DNA of 64,000 nt from Rhodothermaeota bacterium MED-G19 (GTDB taxonomy: Bacteria; Bacteroidota; Bacteroidia; Cytophagales; MED-G16), in NCBI GenBank assembly GCA_002457315.1, contig NTKI01000001.1, forward strand, positions 120,472-184,471, given 5' to 3'. Made by a program: the position numbers and the translations under genes. Below are positions 48,794-58,573 of the stretch, in pieces (within the stretch, counting starts at the first letter, position 1; the number at the start of each line of letters is the position of its first letter). The notes under the pieces are model-generated. The model was given only the letters and a program-made list of their open reading frames with translations, ran no database searches and was not told the DNA's origin.

Positions 48794-50011
48794 TTGAGAA
48801 AACTTATTGGTCCGTTTACACAAATTATTACAATGGCAAATCTTCCTGAAAGGGGAGCAATAGACGATAATAGTCTACATATAATTGATGATGGAGGTGT
48901 TATTATTGAAGGTGAAAAAATTTCAGATATTGGGTCTTTTTCTGAATTAAATAAGAATATTTCTAATGTGAAAGAAATCGAATTCCCTTCCATTCTTTTA
49001 CCTGGATTTATTGATTCTCATACACATGTATGCCATTATGGAAGTAGATCAGATGAGTATTCTAAAAGAAACTCTGGAGTATCATACCAGCAGATTCTTG
49101 AAGAGGGAGGAGGTATTCATAACACAATGAATTCTACTTCTAATTCTACTGATGATCAACTTAAACAAGATACATTAAGAAGACTAAAAAGACATTTTCT
49201 TGATGGAGTTTTAACTTGTGAGGTTAAAAGTGGGTATGCTCCCAATTTAGATGATGAAATTAGAATGCTTCAAATCATTAATGAAATTGATAATAAAAAT
49301 GAGATTGATCTAATCCCTACTTGTCTTGCTGCTCACGTAACACCAAAAAGCTTTGAGTCATCTAAAAGCTACCTAGACTCTATTTTAAATGAGTTATTAC
49401 CTAAAATTAAAGAAGATAATTTGTCAAATAGAGTGGATATATTTATTGAAGAAAATGCATTTTCTGTTAGTGAAGCATCAACTTTTTTGGATAAGGTTAA
49501 AAATAACTTTTCAATTACTGCTCATGCAAATCAATTTACATCAGGAGGTGTAAAGGTCGGGGTTGATAATGGAGCTGTGAGCGTTGACCATCTAGAGGTA
49601 ATAACTGATAAAGAAATAAATTATTTATCAAAATCTGAAACAACGGGAGTTGTTTTGCCTGGATGTAGTTTAGGTTTGGGTATTCCATTTGCTCCTGCAA
49701 GAAAACTTTTAGACAATAATTGTAAGGTATCTATAGCTTCAGATTGGAACCCCGGTTCTGCACCTATGGGTGATTTACTGATTCAGGCGGCTCTTCTTGG
49801 GTCTTTAGAAAAATTATCAAATGCAGAAGTTCTAGCAGGAATTACATGTAGATCTGCTAATGCATTATCTTTAGAAGATAGAGGATCTCTAGAAAAAGGA
49901 AAAATTGCAGATATGATAGGTTTTGAGACAAATAATTTTAAAGATATTCTTTATAATCAAGGGAAGCTGAAGCCTTCCTTTATTTGTAAAAGAGGTAAAA
50001 TCTATAATTAA
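48794..50011 (+). CDS. hutI: imidazolonepropionase
   Basis: HutI opens the imidazolone ring to give N-formimidoyl-glutamate. The 405-residue amidohydrolase shows LPGFIDSHTHVCHYGSRSDE (metal His pair) and KSGYAPNLDDEIRM, then AAHVTPK and ITAHANQFTSGG. SVDHLE and the metal Asp in ASDWNPGSAPMGDL follow. The start is TTG at 48794, since RKLIGPFTQI begins the conserved N-terminus and no nearby ATG fits. Confidence 0.95.
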   Translation: MRKLIGPFTQIITMANLPERGAIDDNSLHIIDDGGVIIEGEKISDIGSFSELNKNISNVKEIEFPSILLPGFIDSHTHVCHYGSRSDEYSKRNSGVSYQQILEEGGGIHNTMNSTSNSTDDQLKQDTLRRLKRHFLDGVLTCEVKSGYAPNLDDEIRMLQIINEIDNKNEIDLIPTCLAAHVTPKSFESSKSYLDSILNELLPKIKEDNLSNRVDIFIEENAFSVSEASTFLDKVKNNFSITAHANQFTSGGVKVGVDNGAVSVDHLEVITDKEINYLSKSETTGVVLPGCSLGLGIPFAPARKLLDNNCKVSIASDWNPGSAPMGDLLIQAALLGSLEKLSNAEVLAGITCRSANALSLEDRGSLEKGKIADMIGFETNNFKDILYNQGKLKPSFICKRGKIYN

Positions 50012-50027
50012 TATTTAATTTTAAATC

Positions 50028-51704
50028 GTGAATCAAATAATTGAGTGTGTACCTAATTTCTCCGAAGGCAGAAATCAAGATATAATAAAAGAAATATCTG
50101 AAGCTATTTCTAATACAAAAGGAGTACACCTTCTTAATGTAGACCCAGGAAAAGCAACAAATAGAACTGTGATGACATTTGTTGGTGATCCAGATTCAGT
50201 GATAAATGCAGCATTTGATGCGATTAAAGTTGCAAGTGAAAAAATTGATATGTCTAAACATAGAGGAGAGCATCCAAGGTTTGGTGCTACTGATGTTTGT
50301 CCTTTAATTCCAGTTTCTAATATAAGCTTTGATGAACTTATTCCATATGCTGAAAAATTAGCAAGATTAGTATCTGAAGAATTAAATATCCCAATTTACT
50401 TGTATGAGTATGCTGCAAAGGAAGAAAAAAGAAGAAATTTAGCAAATGTTAGGTCAGGTGAGTATGAAGGTCTTAATAAAAAAATAAATAGTGATGATTG
50501 GAAACCAGATTTTGGAAAAAATTTTAATAAAAAATCAGGAGCAACAGCTATTGGAGTTAGAGATTTTCTCATAGCATATAATATTAACCTCAATACTAAA
50601 TCCACTAGACTTGCAAATGCTATTGCTTTTGATGTAAGAGAGAAGGGAAGGATTAAAAGAAAAGGTCATCCAGTAATTGGTGAGATAGTTTATGATAAAG
50701 ATGGCAATGCAGAAACTATTCCTGGATCACTTAAATATGTTAAAGCAATCGGATGGTATATAGAAGAATTTGGTATTGCTCAGATATCAATGAATCTAAC
50801 TAATATTACAGAAACTCCTATTCATACTGTTTTTGAAGAGGTTGTGAAAAAAGCAAATGCAAGAGGAGCCAGTGTAACAGGATCAGAATTAGTAGGTCTT
50901 ATCCCATTAAAATCAATGATTGATGCAGGAAAATATTTTTTAAAGAAACAAAATAGATCAGATGGGATTCCTGAAGGAGATATTATAAAAATTGCAATAG
51001 AATCTCTAGGTCTAAATCAAGTAAAGAATTTTGATCCAAATAAAAATATAATTGAATATTATCTTGAGAAAATAACTAATAAAAATGGCAATCTAATTGA
51101 TCTCTCAGCGAGGAGTTTTTCAGATGAAGTATCTAGAGAAACACCTGCTCCAGGTGGAGGTTCTGTGTCTTCATATGTTGGTGCACTTGGAACATCTTTA
51201 GCTGGAATGGTCGCTAACCTTTCTTGTAATACAAGAGGTTGGGAGAATAAAGTTGAAATATTTAGTGAAAAGGCTCATGAAGTAAATAAAATAAGAGAAA
51301 AATTATTATCTCTTGTTGATGAAGATGCCCATTCATTTAATAGTATAATGGAAGCTTATAAATTACCTAAGGATACGGATAAAAATAAAAAAAATAGATC
51401 TAAAGCAATTAAAGATGCTACACTGTATGCCGCTCAGATACCATTAAATATTATGATTGAATCATATAATTCTTATGATTTGATTGAATTTTTAGCAAAA
51501 GAAGGTAATCAAAATTCATTATCAGATTCTGGTGTAGCTTGTTTGTGTGTTTATACTGCTATTCGTGGAGCTTATCTAAATGTTAGAATTAATTTAAAAG
51601 ATGTTAGTGGGGGGGAAGATATAATGAAAAAAGCAGAGAAAATTATCAAGGAGTCTCATTTGAGAAAAGAAAAAATAATGAATTTGGTAGAAGAAAAAAT
51701 ATAA
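50028..51704 (+). CDS. bifunctional glutamate formimidoyltransferase / formimidoyl-THF cyclodeaminase
   Basis: This fusion takes the formimidoyl group from formimidoyl-glutamate onto THF and deaminates it to methenyl-THF, so histidine carbon enters the one-carbon pool. Of 558 aa, residues ~1-325 form the transferase (IECVPNFSEGRNQDII, HRGEHPRFGATDVCPLIPV). Residues ~365-558 form the cyclodeaminase (ETPAPGGGSVSSYVGALG, VDEDAHSFN). The same fusion is known from animals and some bacteria. Translation starts at GTG 50028. It closes the hut set. Confidence 0.93.
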   Translation: MNQIIECVPNFSEGRNQDIIKEISEAISNTKGVHLLNVDPGKATNRTVMTFVGDPDSVINAAFDAIKVASEKIDMSKHRGEHPRFGATDVCPLIPVSNISFDELIPYAEKLARLVSEELNIPIYLYEYAAKEEKRRNLANVRSGEYEGLNKKINSDDWKPDFGKNFNKKSGATAIGVRDFLIAYNINLNTKSTRLANAIAFDVREKGRIKRKGHPVIGEIVYDKDGNAETIPGSLKYVKAIGWYIEEFGIAQISMNLTNITETPIHTVFEEVVKKANARGASVTGSELVGLIPLKSMIDAGKYFLKKQNRSDGIPEGDIIKIAIESLGLNQVKNFDPNKNIIEYYLEKITNKNGNLIDLSARSFSDEVSRETPAPGGGSVSSYVGALGTSLAGMVANLSCNTRGWENKVEIFSEKAHEVNKIREKLLSLVDEDAHSFNSIMEAYKLPKDTDKNKKNRSKAIKDATLYAAQIPLNIMIESYNSYDLIEFLAKEGNQNSLSDSGVACLCVYTAIRGAYLNVRINLKDVSGGEDIMKKAEKIIKESHLRKEKIMNLVEEKI

Positions 51705-51731
51705 TTTCTACTTTTATTAAAATATAATGAT

Positions 51732-53432
51732 ATGCAGGAATTTAATGAATTTTTAATTTTTATTGATCAGTACTTAGGGAGCTCTTCTTGGTTTGTACCT
51801 TTATTATTAGGTACAGGTGTTTTCTTTACGATTTATTTAAAATTTCCGCAAATAAGATATTTTAGTTTTGCTCTTCGTGTAGTAAGAGGTAAATATGACA
51901 AAAAGGATGATCAAGGTGATACCTCTCATTTTCAAGCTCTGACTACTGCTCTTTCTGGTACCGTTGGAACTGGTAATATTGCAGGGGTAGCCTTTGCAAT
52001 TCATTTAGGGGGCCCTGCTGCATTATTTTGGATGTTGGTAACCGCAATTGTTGGGATGACAACAAAGTTTGTTGAAGTTACTTTATCCCACAAGTACAGA
52101 GAAAAAATTTCAGATGGTACGATGTCTGGGGGACCAATGTATTTCATGAAAAATGCTGACTTTAGACTTTTTGGAAAAAAAGTAAACCTTAAATGGGTAG
52201 GTATAATGTTTGCCTTTGCAACCGTCTTATCTTCTTTTGGGACCGGTAGTTTACCTCAAATAAATAGTATATCTAACTCAATGTTTGCATCCTTTGGTAT
52301 TGATAAAATGATAACTGGTGGGATTCTGGCAGTTTTATTAGGTACAGTTATTATAGGGGGGATAAAAAGAATTGCAAGTATAACTGAAAAACTTGTTCCT
52401 TTTATGGCTCTAGTTTATGTTGTTGGAGCTTTTTCTGTAATTTTATTTAACTATCAAAATATAATTCCATCTTTTATATCAATTTTTGCAGAAGTTTTTT
52501 CTGGTAGTGCAGCTGTAGGTGGTTTTTTAGGTGCATCTATCTCTTTTGCTATTTCTAGAGGTGTAAATAGAGGTCTTTATTCTAATGAAGCTGGACAGGG
52601 ATCTGCACCCATTGCTCATGCCTCAGCAAAAACTAATGAACCTGTATCAGAGGGTCTTGTCGCAATATTAGAACCGTTTATTGATACTATTATAATATGT
52701 ACTATAACAGGCCTTGTACTTCTATCATCTGGAGTATGGAATGAAAAACATGAAAATACTTTTGCTCAAGCTGACTTATTATTTTTAGATAAAGTTTATT
52801 CTGAGGATAACCAAGAAGATGTTAATATATTATTTAACTATCTAAACGGCAATAATAGTTCTTTAAGTTTTTATGATGGTGAACTTAATGTGTCTGAAGG
52901 CACTTTTGATCAAAATATTTCTGTCATCCACGCTAGATCTATCGCTGAAGAAATATTAATTTTTGATAAAGATGATAAATTATTTAATGGTAATTTAAAA
53001 ATTGAAGAAGGTAAATTGCAGGGAGATTTTATTGTAAAAGGTAAGTCTTTAGTACACAGTGCTCCTCTTACTGCGATAGCATTTGATAGAGGTTTCTTTG
53101 GAAATTATGGAAATTACATAGTTAGCATAGGCCTTCTATTATTTGCATTTAGTACTGCTATCTCTTGGTCATACTATGGAGATAGAGCAATGACATTTTT
53201 ATTTGGTGCTGGTTCAGTAATATATTATAGAGTTGTATATGTTATAGGCTTCTTTGTAGCGTCATTTGCAGATACTACTGTTATTTGGAATGTATCATTA
53301 ATTACTATTGCTCTTATGACAGTTCCAAATTTGATTGGTCTATTATGGTTAAGAAAAGAAGTTAAATCTACAATAAAAAAATATTGGGTTGATTTTAAGA
53401 AAGAATGGCCTAATGAGGATACACCAGAATAA
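51732..53432 (+). CDS. AGCS family sodium:alanine/glycine symporter with extra-membrane insert
   Basis: A Na+-coupled amino-acid importer of 566 aa. The AGCS signature is clear: [29 protein letters not shown], then [20 protein letters not shown]. Between helices, about residues 336-445 form a hydrophilic, Asp/Asn-rich region ([15 protein letters not shown]) longer than in short homologues. Helices then resume with [15 protein letters not shown]. Following the hut operon, it may import amino acids used there, but specificity is not shown. Confidence 0.9.
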   Translation: MQEFNEFLIFIDQYLGSSSWFVPLLLGTGVFFTIYLKFPQIRYFSFALRVVRGKYDKKDDQGDTSHFQALTTALSGTVGTGNIAGVAFAIHLGGPAALFWMLVTAIVGMTTKFVEVTLSHKYREKISDGTMSGGPMYFMKNADFRLFGKKVNLKWVGIMFAFATVLSSFGTGSLPQINSISNSMFASFGIDKMITGGILAVLLGTVIIGGIKRIASITEKLVPFMALVYVVGAFSVILFNYQNIIPSFISIFAEVFSGSAAVGGFLGASISFAISRGVNRGLYSNEAGQGSAPIAHASAKTNEPVSEGLVAILEPFIDTIIICTITGLVLLSSGVWNEKHENTFAQADLLFLDKVYSEDNQEDVNILFNYLNGNNSSLSFYDGELNVSEGTFDQNISVIHARSIAEEILIFDKDDKLFNGNLKIEEGKLQGDFIVKGKSLVHSAPLTAIAFDRGFFGNYGNYIVSIGLLLFAFSTAISWSYYGDRAMTFLFGAGSVIYYRVVYVIGFFVASFADTTVIWNVSLITIALMTVPNLIGLLWLRKEVKSTIKKYWVDFKKEWPNEDTPE

Positions 53433-53433
53433 T

Positions 53434-53718
53434 TTATTTTATTTTATTATCAATCTCACTTATTATATTTTCAATTTTATTAAAAGCATCTTTATTTTCA
53501 TTTGATGCTCCTTTGATATCTTCAATTTCAACGGATAATTTAAATGCAATCATTGCTAGTACATCTTGAAGATCATCTATATTCATTTGGCTCTTTATTT
53601 CAGAAATTTTTTTATTTAATTCCTTGCCAATATTTCTTATCTTTTGTTCATCTTCCATTGGTACCTTCATAGGGTAAGACCTGTTACCAATAACTAATTT
53701 TATAGAAAGATTTCCCAA
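53434..53718 (-). CDS. zapA: cell division protein ZapA
   Basis: ZapA crosslinks FtsZ protofilaments at the Z-ring. The 94 aa have an N-terminal beta domain (LSIKLVIGNRSYPMKVPMEDEQ) then a coiled coil (IRNIGKELNKKISEIKSQM, DVLAMIAFKLSVEIED), matching the family. It follows a small coiled-coil gene and pheT, and converges on the symporter with a 1-base gap. Confidence 0.88.
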   Translation of the reverse strand: MGNLSIKLVIGNRSYPMKVPMEDEQKIRNIGKELNKKISEIKSQMNIDDLQDVLAMIAFKLSVEIEDIKGASNENKDAFNKIENIISEIDNKIK

Positions 53719-53719
53719 T

Positions 53720-53983
53720 TTATTTTTTAAGGTTATGTATTAAATTATCTATCTCATTTATTGTTGAGTCAATTTCTTCTTTTATATGATTGGTCTCTGT
53801 TAGAGGGTCTTTTATCCCATTTTGATTTTTAATCTGATACTTTTTAATTATTATATCTATTTCTTTTTCTGTGATTTCCTGATTTAGATCTCGATTTTCA
53901 ATTTTTAGGTTGTTATACTTTTTAATTAAGAGTGAAAATTTACTCTCAAGTTCAATTATTTTTTCATTTAAACCTTCAGACAT
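53720..53983 (-). CDS. small coiled-coil protein next to zapA
   Basis: An 87-residue, highly charged helical protein with no signal peptide or membrane segment. Residues ~5-50 form a coiled coil (IIELESKFSLLIKKYNNLKI). The rest is also helical and ends IHNLKK. It sits 1 base before zapA and 2 bases after pheT, so it is cotranscribed. By size, shape and context it could be a ZapB-like divisome partner of ZapA, but this is inference and no family signature was recognised. Confidence 0.72.
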   Translation of the reverse strand: MSEGLNEKIIELESKFSLLIKKYNNLKIENRDLNQEITEKEIDIIIKKYQIKNQNGIKDPLTETNHIKEEIDSTINEIDNLIHNLKK

Positions 53984-53985
53984 AA

Positions 53986-56394
53986 TTATTTTCTAATTTC
54001 GGCTCCTAGTATTTTTTCAAAATTTACCATTAAATTTTCCATTGTGCTATTAATTGTTTTTTCTTCAAGCGTTTTATTAACGTCTTGAAGAACAAATCTT
54101 AAGGCGTATGCTATTTTTTTATCTCCTAAATTTTCACCTTCATATATGTCATATAGAGAATAATTTTTTATAATATTTCTTCTGTTTTTATCAATGATGT
54201 GAGATATCTCTGAAAACTTTTTATCTTTTGAGAGAACTAAAGAAAGATCTCTTTTCACTTCAGGAAATTTCGAAATAGAACTAAATGAGAATTCGTGATT
54301 AAAACTTTTTATATAATTTTTCCATTCTATCTCACAGAAGTACACTTCTTGATCTATATCATAATTTGAGGATATGTTTTTATTTACATTGCCAATTTTA
54401 CAAATAGATTTTTTATTATGTTTTATTTCGAAACACTTAGAAAGTGTTTTTGATTTACTTTCTTCTATAGAGTAGTTTTTAATATCTGCAATTACTAATA
54501 GTTTGTTCACTAGATTTAATAGATCAAAAAATTTAATTTTATTAGGGCTTGAATTAAAGTGTTCCTCTTTTAATAAACCTGTTAGATATATGCCAATTTT
54601 TTTTGTTTCAGTATGTGATTTATTCTTCTTATTATAAATTTTATCAAATTCAAAAAATTTTAAATTATTCTGTTTTCTATTAAGATTGTGTTTTATACAC
54701 TCAAGACCAGTATATAAGAGGTCTTGCTTTAGTACAGCATGTTCATCACTAAGTTTATTAACCATTTCAATGGTTCCTGATCTGTCCCACTCCTTACTTG
54801 TGCTATACTTTAAAGATGTGAGCGAATTAGTAGTAATTTCATATAAACCACTAGAAACAAGTAAGTCCATAACTCTAGATAAAATAATATTTTCATGTGA
54901 ACCCGATCGTTCTTCTGATAAATAATCGCTTCCGTTTTTTGACGATAATTTTATGTTATTATATCCGTAGATTCTAAGAATTTCTTCGACAATATCCGCT
55001 TCTCTTAGTACATCAACTCTGTAAGGAGGGACATCTGCAATAGTAATTTTATTATTACTTGATACATTTATGTCAAGTTTTTTTAAAATATTATTAATTT
55101 CTACTTCACCAATTTTTTGACCAATTAATTTGTTTATTCTATCATAACAAATTTCTATTTTATTGTTTTCAATTTTTTTCGGATAAATATCATAAACTAA
55201 AGACACTACTTTTCCTTTACAATATTTTTTAATTAAAACACATGCGAGTTTTAATGCATATACAGTAATATTAGGGTCAATTCCTCTCTCAAATCTATAT
55301 GATGCATCAGTCTTTAACATATGATTTTGACTGGATTTCCTTACATCTGATGGATTGAAATAGGCACTTTCTAAAAAAATAGATTTTGTTTTTGAAGATA
55401 CCCCTGAGGTTTTGCCTCCGAAAACTCCTGCTATACACATTGGCTTCTCATCTCCATCACATATCACTAAATCATCACTTTTTAGTTTTCTTTCAATATC
55501 ATCAAGAGATAAAAACTTTTCATTTTCTTTAGCATATTTAACTACAATTTTATTTTTTGAAATTTTATCTAAATCAAATGCATGTAGTGGTTGACCTAAG
55601 CTATGGAGAATATAATTAGTTATATCTACAACATTATTGATTGGATTAATTCCAATTGAAGTTAAAAGATTTTTGATTTCATTGGATGATTCTCCTACAT
55701 CAACATTATCAATTATACAACCAGCATACCTTGGGCAAGCAGTTTTTTCTTTAATTTCAATATCAATATTTTTTGTTTCTGTATTTGTAAAACTTTTTAT
55801 TTCTGGTATGTTTATTTCTCTATTAAAAACGGCTTTAATATCTCTTGCGACTCCTAGGTGAGATGTTGCATCAGCTCTGTTTGGAGTTAGAGAGATGTCA
55901 TAAACGGTATCTGAGATTATATTTAGATAATCTATTGCACTTTTACCAGTTACTGAATTTTTGGGAAGAATAATAATGCCATCATGAGCATTTCCTATGC
56001 CAATTTCATCTTCAGCACATATCATTCCATCAGATTCTATGCCTCTTATTTTTGTTTTCTTTATTTCTAAAGTTTTTTGATTAGTATTTTTAATTTTTGT
56101 GCCGGATTTAGCAATAACAACTTTTTGACCAACACTGATGTTTCTTGCTCCACAAATTATTCGTGATTTTTTGTCTCCTAAATCAACAGATGTTAAACTT
56201 AATCTATCAGCATGGGGATGTTTTTCTATAGATAATATTTCACCAACTACTAGACTTCTTAGAAGTTTTTTGTCTGGTGCTATGGAAAAAACTTCATCAA
56301 CTTCTAATCCTACCTCAGTTAGAATAGATTCTAAATCCTCAGGAGTTTCGTTGATTTCTATAAATTTTTTTAACCAATTAAGAGAAATTTTCAT
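53986..56394 (-). CDS. pheT: phenylalanine--tRNA ligase beta subunit
   Basis: PheT pairs with PheS to charge tRNA-Phe and edits Tyr-tRNA. In the 802 aa, an N-terminal tRNA-binding EMAP domain (~40-150; VVGEILSIEKHPHADRLSL) is followed by B3/B4 editing (LGQPLHAFDLDKI) and B5 (PPYRVDVLREADIVEEILRI). A catalytic-like domain and a C-terminal ferredoxin-fold anticodon domain (SISKFPEVKRDLSLVL) complete it. pheS is elsewhere. It precedes the zapA pair on the minus strand. Confidence 0.97.
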   Translation of the reverse strand: MKISLNWLKKFIEINETPEDLESILTEVGLEVDEVFSIAPDKKLLRSLVVGEILSIEKHPHADRLSLTSVDLGDKKSRIICGARNISVGQKVVIAKSGTKIKNTNQKTLEIKKTKIRGIESDGMICAEDEIGIGNAHDGIIILPKNSVTGKSAIDYLNIISDTVYDISLTPNRADATSHLGVARDIKAVFNREINIPEIKSFTNTETKNIDIEIKEKTACPRYAGCIIDNVDVGESSNEIKNLLTSIGINPINNVVDITNYILHSLGQPLHAFDLDKISKNKIVVKYAKENEKFLSLDDIERKLKSDDLVICDGDEKPMCIAGVFGGKTSGVSSKTKSIFLESAYFNPSDVRKSSQNHMLKTDASYRFERGIDPNITVYALKLACVLIKKYCKGKVVSLVYDIYPKKIENNKIEICYDRINKLIGQKIGEVEINNILKKLDINVSSNNKITIADVPPYRVDVLREADIVEEILRIYGYNNIKLSSKNGSDYLSEERSGSHENIILSRVMDLLVSSGLYEITTNSLTSLKYSTSKEWDRSGTIEMVNKLSDEHAVLKQDLLYTGLECIKHNLNRKQNNLKFFEFDKIYNKKNKSHTETKKIGIYLTGLLKEEHFNSSPNKIKFFDLLNLVNKLLVIADIKNYSIEESKSKTLSKCFEIKHNKKSICKIGNVNKNISSNYDIDQEVYFCEIEWKNYIKSFNHEFSFSSISKFPEVKRDLSLVLSKDKKFSEISHIIDKNRRNIIKNYSLYDIYEGENLGDKKIAYALRFVLQDVNKTLEEKTINSTMENLMVNFEKILGAEIRK

Positions 56395-56455
56395 AACACA
56401 TAAAGTTAGTAAATAATATTTGTGAAAACATGTGCTTAATTATATAAGAATTAAA

Positions 56456-57052
56456 TTATATAGATAATTTTTCTCCTGCTCTTATTTCCATATTAATGTA
56501 ATTTTTTTTTGGTGGGATAGGGCAGCTAAATTGTTCATCATACACACAGTAGGGGTTATATGATTTATTGAAATCAAGTTCTATTCTCTTAGCATTCTCA
56601 AATTCAATATCTATATATCTTCCTCCAGGGTAAGTTGATTCATTATTTGTTTTGTCTAGAAAACAAAAGAAGAGGTCTCCTTTGTTTATACCCTCAAGAT
56701 ATTTATAAACTGGTAAAGAAAATTTAGATCTTCCAAGTTTAAAATTTAAGGTTGCAAAATCTGTAAATCTTTCAGAATTTCCTGTTGATGTTGCTAGCGT
56801 TATTGTGTCTACCTTCTCTCTTTCAATTACTGATGCAATTACCTTATAATTAACATTTGGATCATAATATGACAGCTTATAATTTGAATTCTTAAGAGGT
56901 GACGAAGAGGAGTTGTTAAGAAAATTATTTCTCTCTTCTCTATACTCATTTAATTTAACAGTATAAGTCTCATATTCTTCATTTGAGTTATAAAGATAAT
57001 ATGCGATTGATAAAAAGATTGATATTATTATAAGTGGAAGCGCTCCCCTCAT
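56456..57052 (-). CDS. DUF1684 family membrane-anchored protein
   Basis: A 198-residue protein with one N-terminal hydrophobic segment (~4-18) acting as signal or anchor. The DUF1684 pattern is clear: YDPNVNYKVIASV, PGGRYIDIEFENA, LDFNKSYNPYCVYD, FSCPIPPKKNYINMEIRAGE. The function of the family is unknown. It lies 12 bases after rpsT and would share its promoter. Confidence 0.85.
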   Translation of the reverse strand: MRGALPLIIISIFLSIAYYLYNSNEEYETYTVKLNEYREERNNFLNNSSSSPLKNSNYKLSYYDPNVNYKVIASVIEREKVDTITLATSTGNSERFTDFATLNFKLGRSKFSLPVYKYLEGINKGDLFFCFLDKTNNESTYPGGRYIDIEFENAKRIELDFNKSYNPYCVYDEQFSCPIPPKKNYINMEIRAGEKLSI

Positions 57053-57064
57053 AAATCAAGATCT

Positions 57065-57319
57065 TTATTTAAGAGAATTAACTCTCTTTGTAATTTTGGA
57101 CTTTAAATGAGCAGCTTTTTTCTTATGAATGATATTGTTTTTAGATAGTTTATCAATCATTGAAACTGCCTCAGGTAGCTTTTTTGAAGCTGCAGCTTTT
57201 TTTGTTTCTTGCTCAAGTTTCTTTATAACAGTCCTGGTAGACTTGTGTTGGTACTTATTTCTAAGTTTCTTTGTCTCACTTGACCTAATTCTCTTAATTG
57301 CAGATTTGTGATTTGCCAT
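57065..57319 (-). CDS. rpsT: 30S ribosomal protein S20
   Basis: S20 is a helical 16S rRNA binder. The 84 aa start MANHKSAIKRIRSSETKKLRN and continue RTVIKKLEQETKKAA, SMIDKLSKNNIIHKKKAAHLKSK. Length and composition are standard. It has a near-ideal promoter immediately upstream and is followed by the DUF1684 gene. Confidence 0.97.
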   Translation of the reverse strand: MANHKSAIKRIRSSETKKLRNKYQHKSTRTVIKKLEQETKKAAASKKLPEAVSMIDKLSKNNIIHKKKAAHLKSKITKRVNSLK

Positions 57320-57336
57320 AATTATAATTTCGTTTG

Positions 57337-57367
57337 CAAATCTATATTTTTATTTAACATACTCAAA
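57337..57367 (-). promoter_or_regulatory. Bacteroidota-type promoter of rpsT
   Basis: On the minus strand, TTTG at 57367-57364 is followed after exactly 19 bases by TAGATTTG at 57344-57337. This is the same TTTG-N19-TAnnTTTG geometry as the rplC promoter. The start site would be near 57331, giving a leader of about 12 bases before the rpsT ATG. Confidence 0.72.
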
Positions 57368-57399
57368 TAATCTTACGCAAATTTATTCTTATAAAAATT

Positions 57400-58440
57400 T
57401 CATTTATATGATATATGTCCTTCGTTGTTAATTAATAATTTAGACTCCGGAAAGTCTAATTTTGTTAATTTGTATATTTCATTTACTGCTTTGTTTTCAA
57501 TATCCAAAACAGGAGTTCCTAATCCAATTTGTTTTGCAGAAATAATTCTACCATCAATAAATTTTCCATTATTGTCAACATTTACTTGAATTATTGGAGC
57601 AATCCCTCTTATACCTTTTAAATTAAAACGTGCGTATGTTGCGAAATTACCAAGACTAAAAGCTATGAACCTATCTTTATATATATCAACAGATCTTACT
57701 ACATGTGGTCCGTGACCAAAAACTATGTCAGCCCCATTATCTATTACCAATCTTGAAAATTCATATGGATTACCTCTGTCTTCTCCAAGAAAGTATTCTC
57801 TTGTTCTAGTAACCCTATTATAATCTGTGCCTTCTGCTCCCCCATGAAATGATACTATTACTATGTCGCAAATAGAGTCTAAATAGCTGATAATTTCTTT
57901 TGCTTGTTTATAATTATTTATTTGAATAGTTCCTTTATTGGGAGAAAATGATGCAAAACCATATTTGACACTATCTTTTGTGAAAATAGTGTAAGGCTTT
58001 TCTATAGTCCCTGAAAAATAGATTCCATTTTCTTTTAGAACTCTTTGAGTATTCTTTCTCCCAATTTCTCCAAAGTCATTAATGTGATTATTTGCAATGC
58101 TAAATATGTCAAATCCAGCATTTTTATAATTTTCTACATAATTGTCTGGACTTTTAAAAGCATAGCATTTTTTTGGATCACTACACTTTTTAATTTCCCC
58201 TTTTCCTGTCAATAGAGTGCCCTCTAAATTACCAAAAGCTATATCTGCTTTACTTATTATTTTTGAGACACCTTTAAATATATCTCTTCCATTATTTTTT
58301 GGCAGATACCTATCAGATGGATAATTTGTTCCTATCATCATATCCCCAACACCTAAAACCATTATTTTCTTTTCATATGAAGTTTCTTTGATGGATATAT
58401 CAATTAATGTCGTTATAAGAAGAAATAAAACTATTTGCAT
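57400..58440 (-). CDS. CapA/PgsA-family metallophosphatase-like protein
   Basis: A 346-residue protein resembling CapA of poly-gamma-glutamate synthesis, a calcineurin-like fold. An N-terminal hydrophobic segment (~1-13) may anchor or export it. Motifs are VLGVGDMMIG, FGNLEGTLL, SIANNHINDFG, VSFHGGAEG and VFGHGPHVV, then IAFSLGNFATYAR. No capB or capC is nearby, so capsule synthesis is not implied. The substrate is unknown. Confidence 0.87.
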   Translation of the reverse strand: MQIVLFLLITTLIDISIKETSYEKKIMVLGVGDMMIGTNYPSDRYLPKNNGRDIFKGVSKIISKADIAFGNLEGTLLTGKGEIKKCSDPKKCYAFKSPDNYVENYKNAGFDIFSIANNHINDFGEIGRKNTQRVLKENGIYFSGTIEKPYTIFTKDSVKYGFASFSPNKGTIQINNYKQAKEIISYLDSICDIVIVSFHGGAEGTDYNRVTRTREYFLGEDRGNPYEFSRLVIDNGADIVFGHGPHVVRSVDIYKDRFIAFSLGNFATYARFNLKGIRGIAPIIQVNVDNNGKFIDGRIISAKQIGLGTPVLDIENKAVNEIYKLTKLDFPESKLLINNEGHISYK

Positions 58441-58518
58441 AATTATTTAGAAGATATGGCAATATAAATATCAATTTTTATTAATTTCTTCACGATAATA
58501 AAAAAAAATCCAATTTTA

Positions 58519-58551
58519 TTTGATTTTTTAAATATAAAATTATTCTTTTTG
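58519..58551 (+). promoter_or_regulatory. probable promoter of the DUF2795 gene
   Basis: TTTG at 58519-58522, a 21-base spacer, then TCTTTTTG at 58544-58551 (one mismatch to TAnnTTTG). The ATG at 58574 lies 23 bases further. It sits in the 133-base divergent gap between the CapA-like and DUF2795 genes, which otherwise holds only AT-rich sequence. Confidence 0.45.
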
Positions 58552-58573
58552 CGGATAACAAAAAACTATAAAG

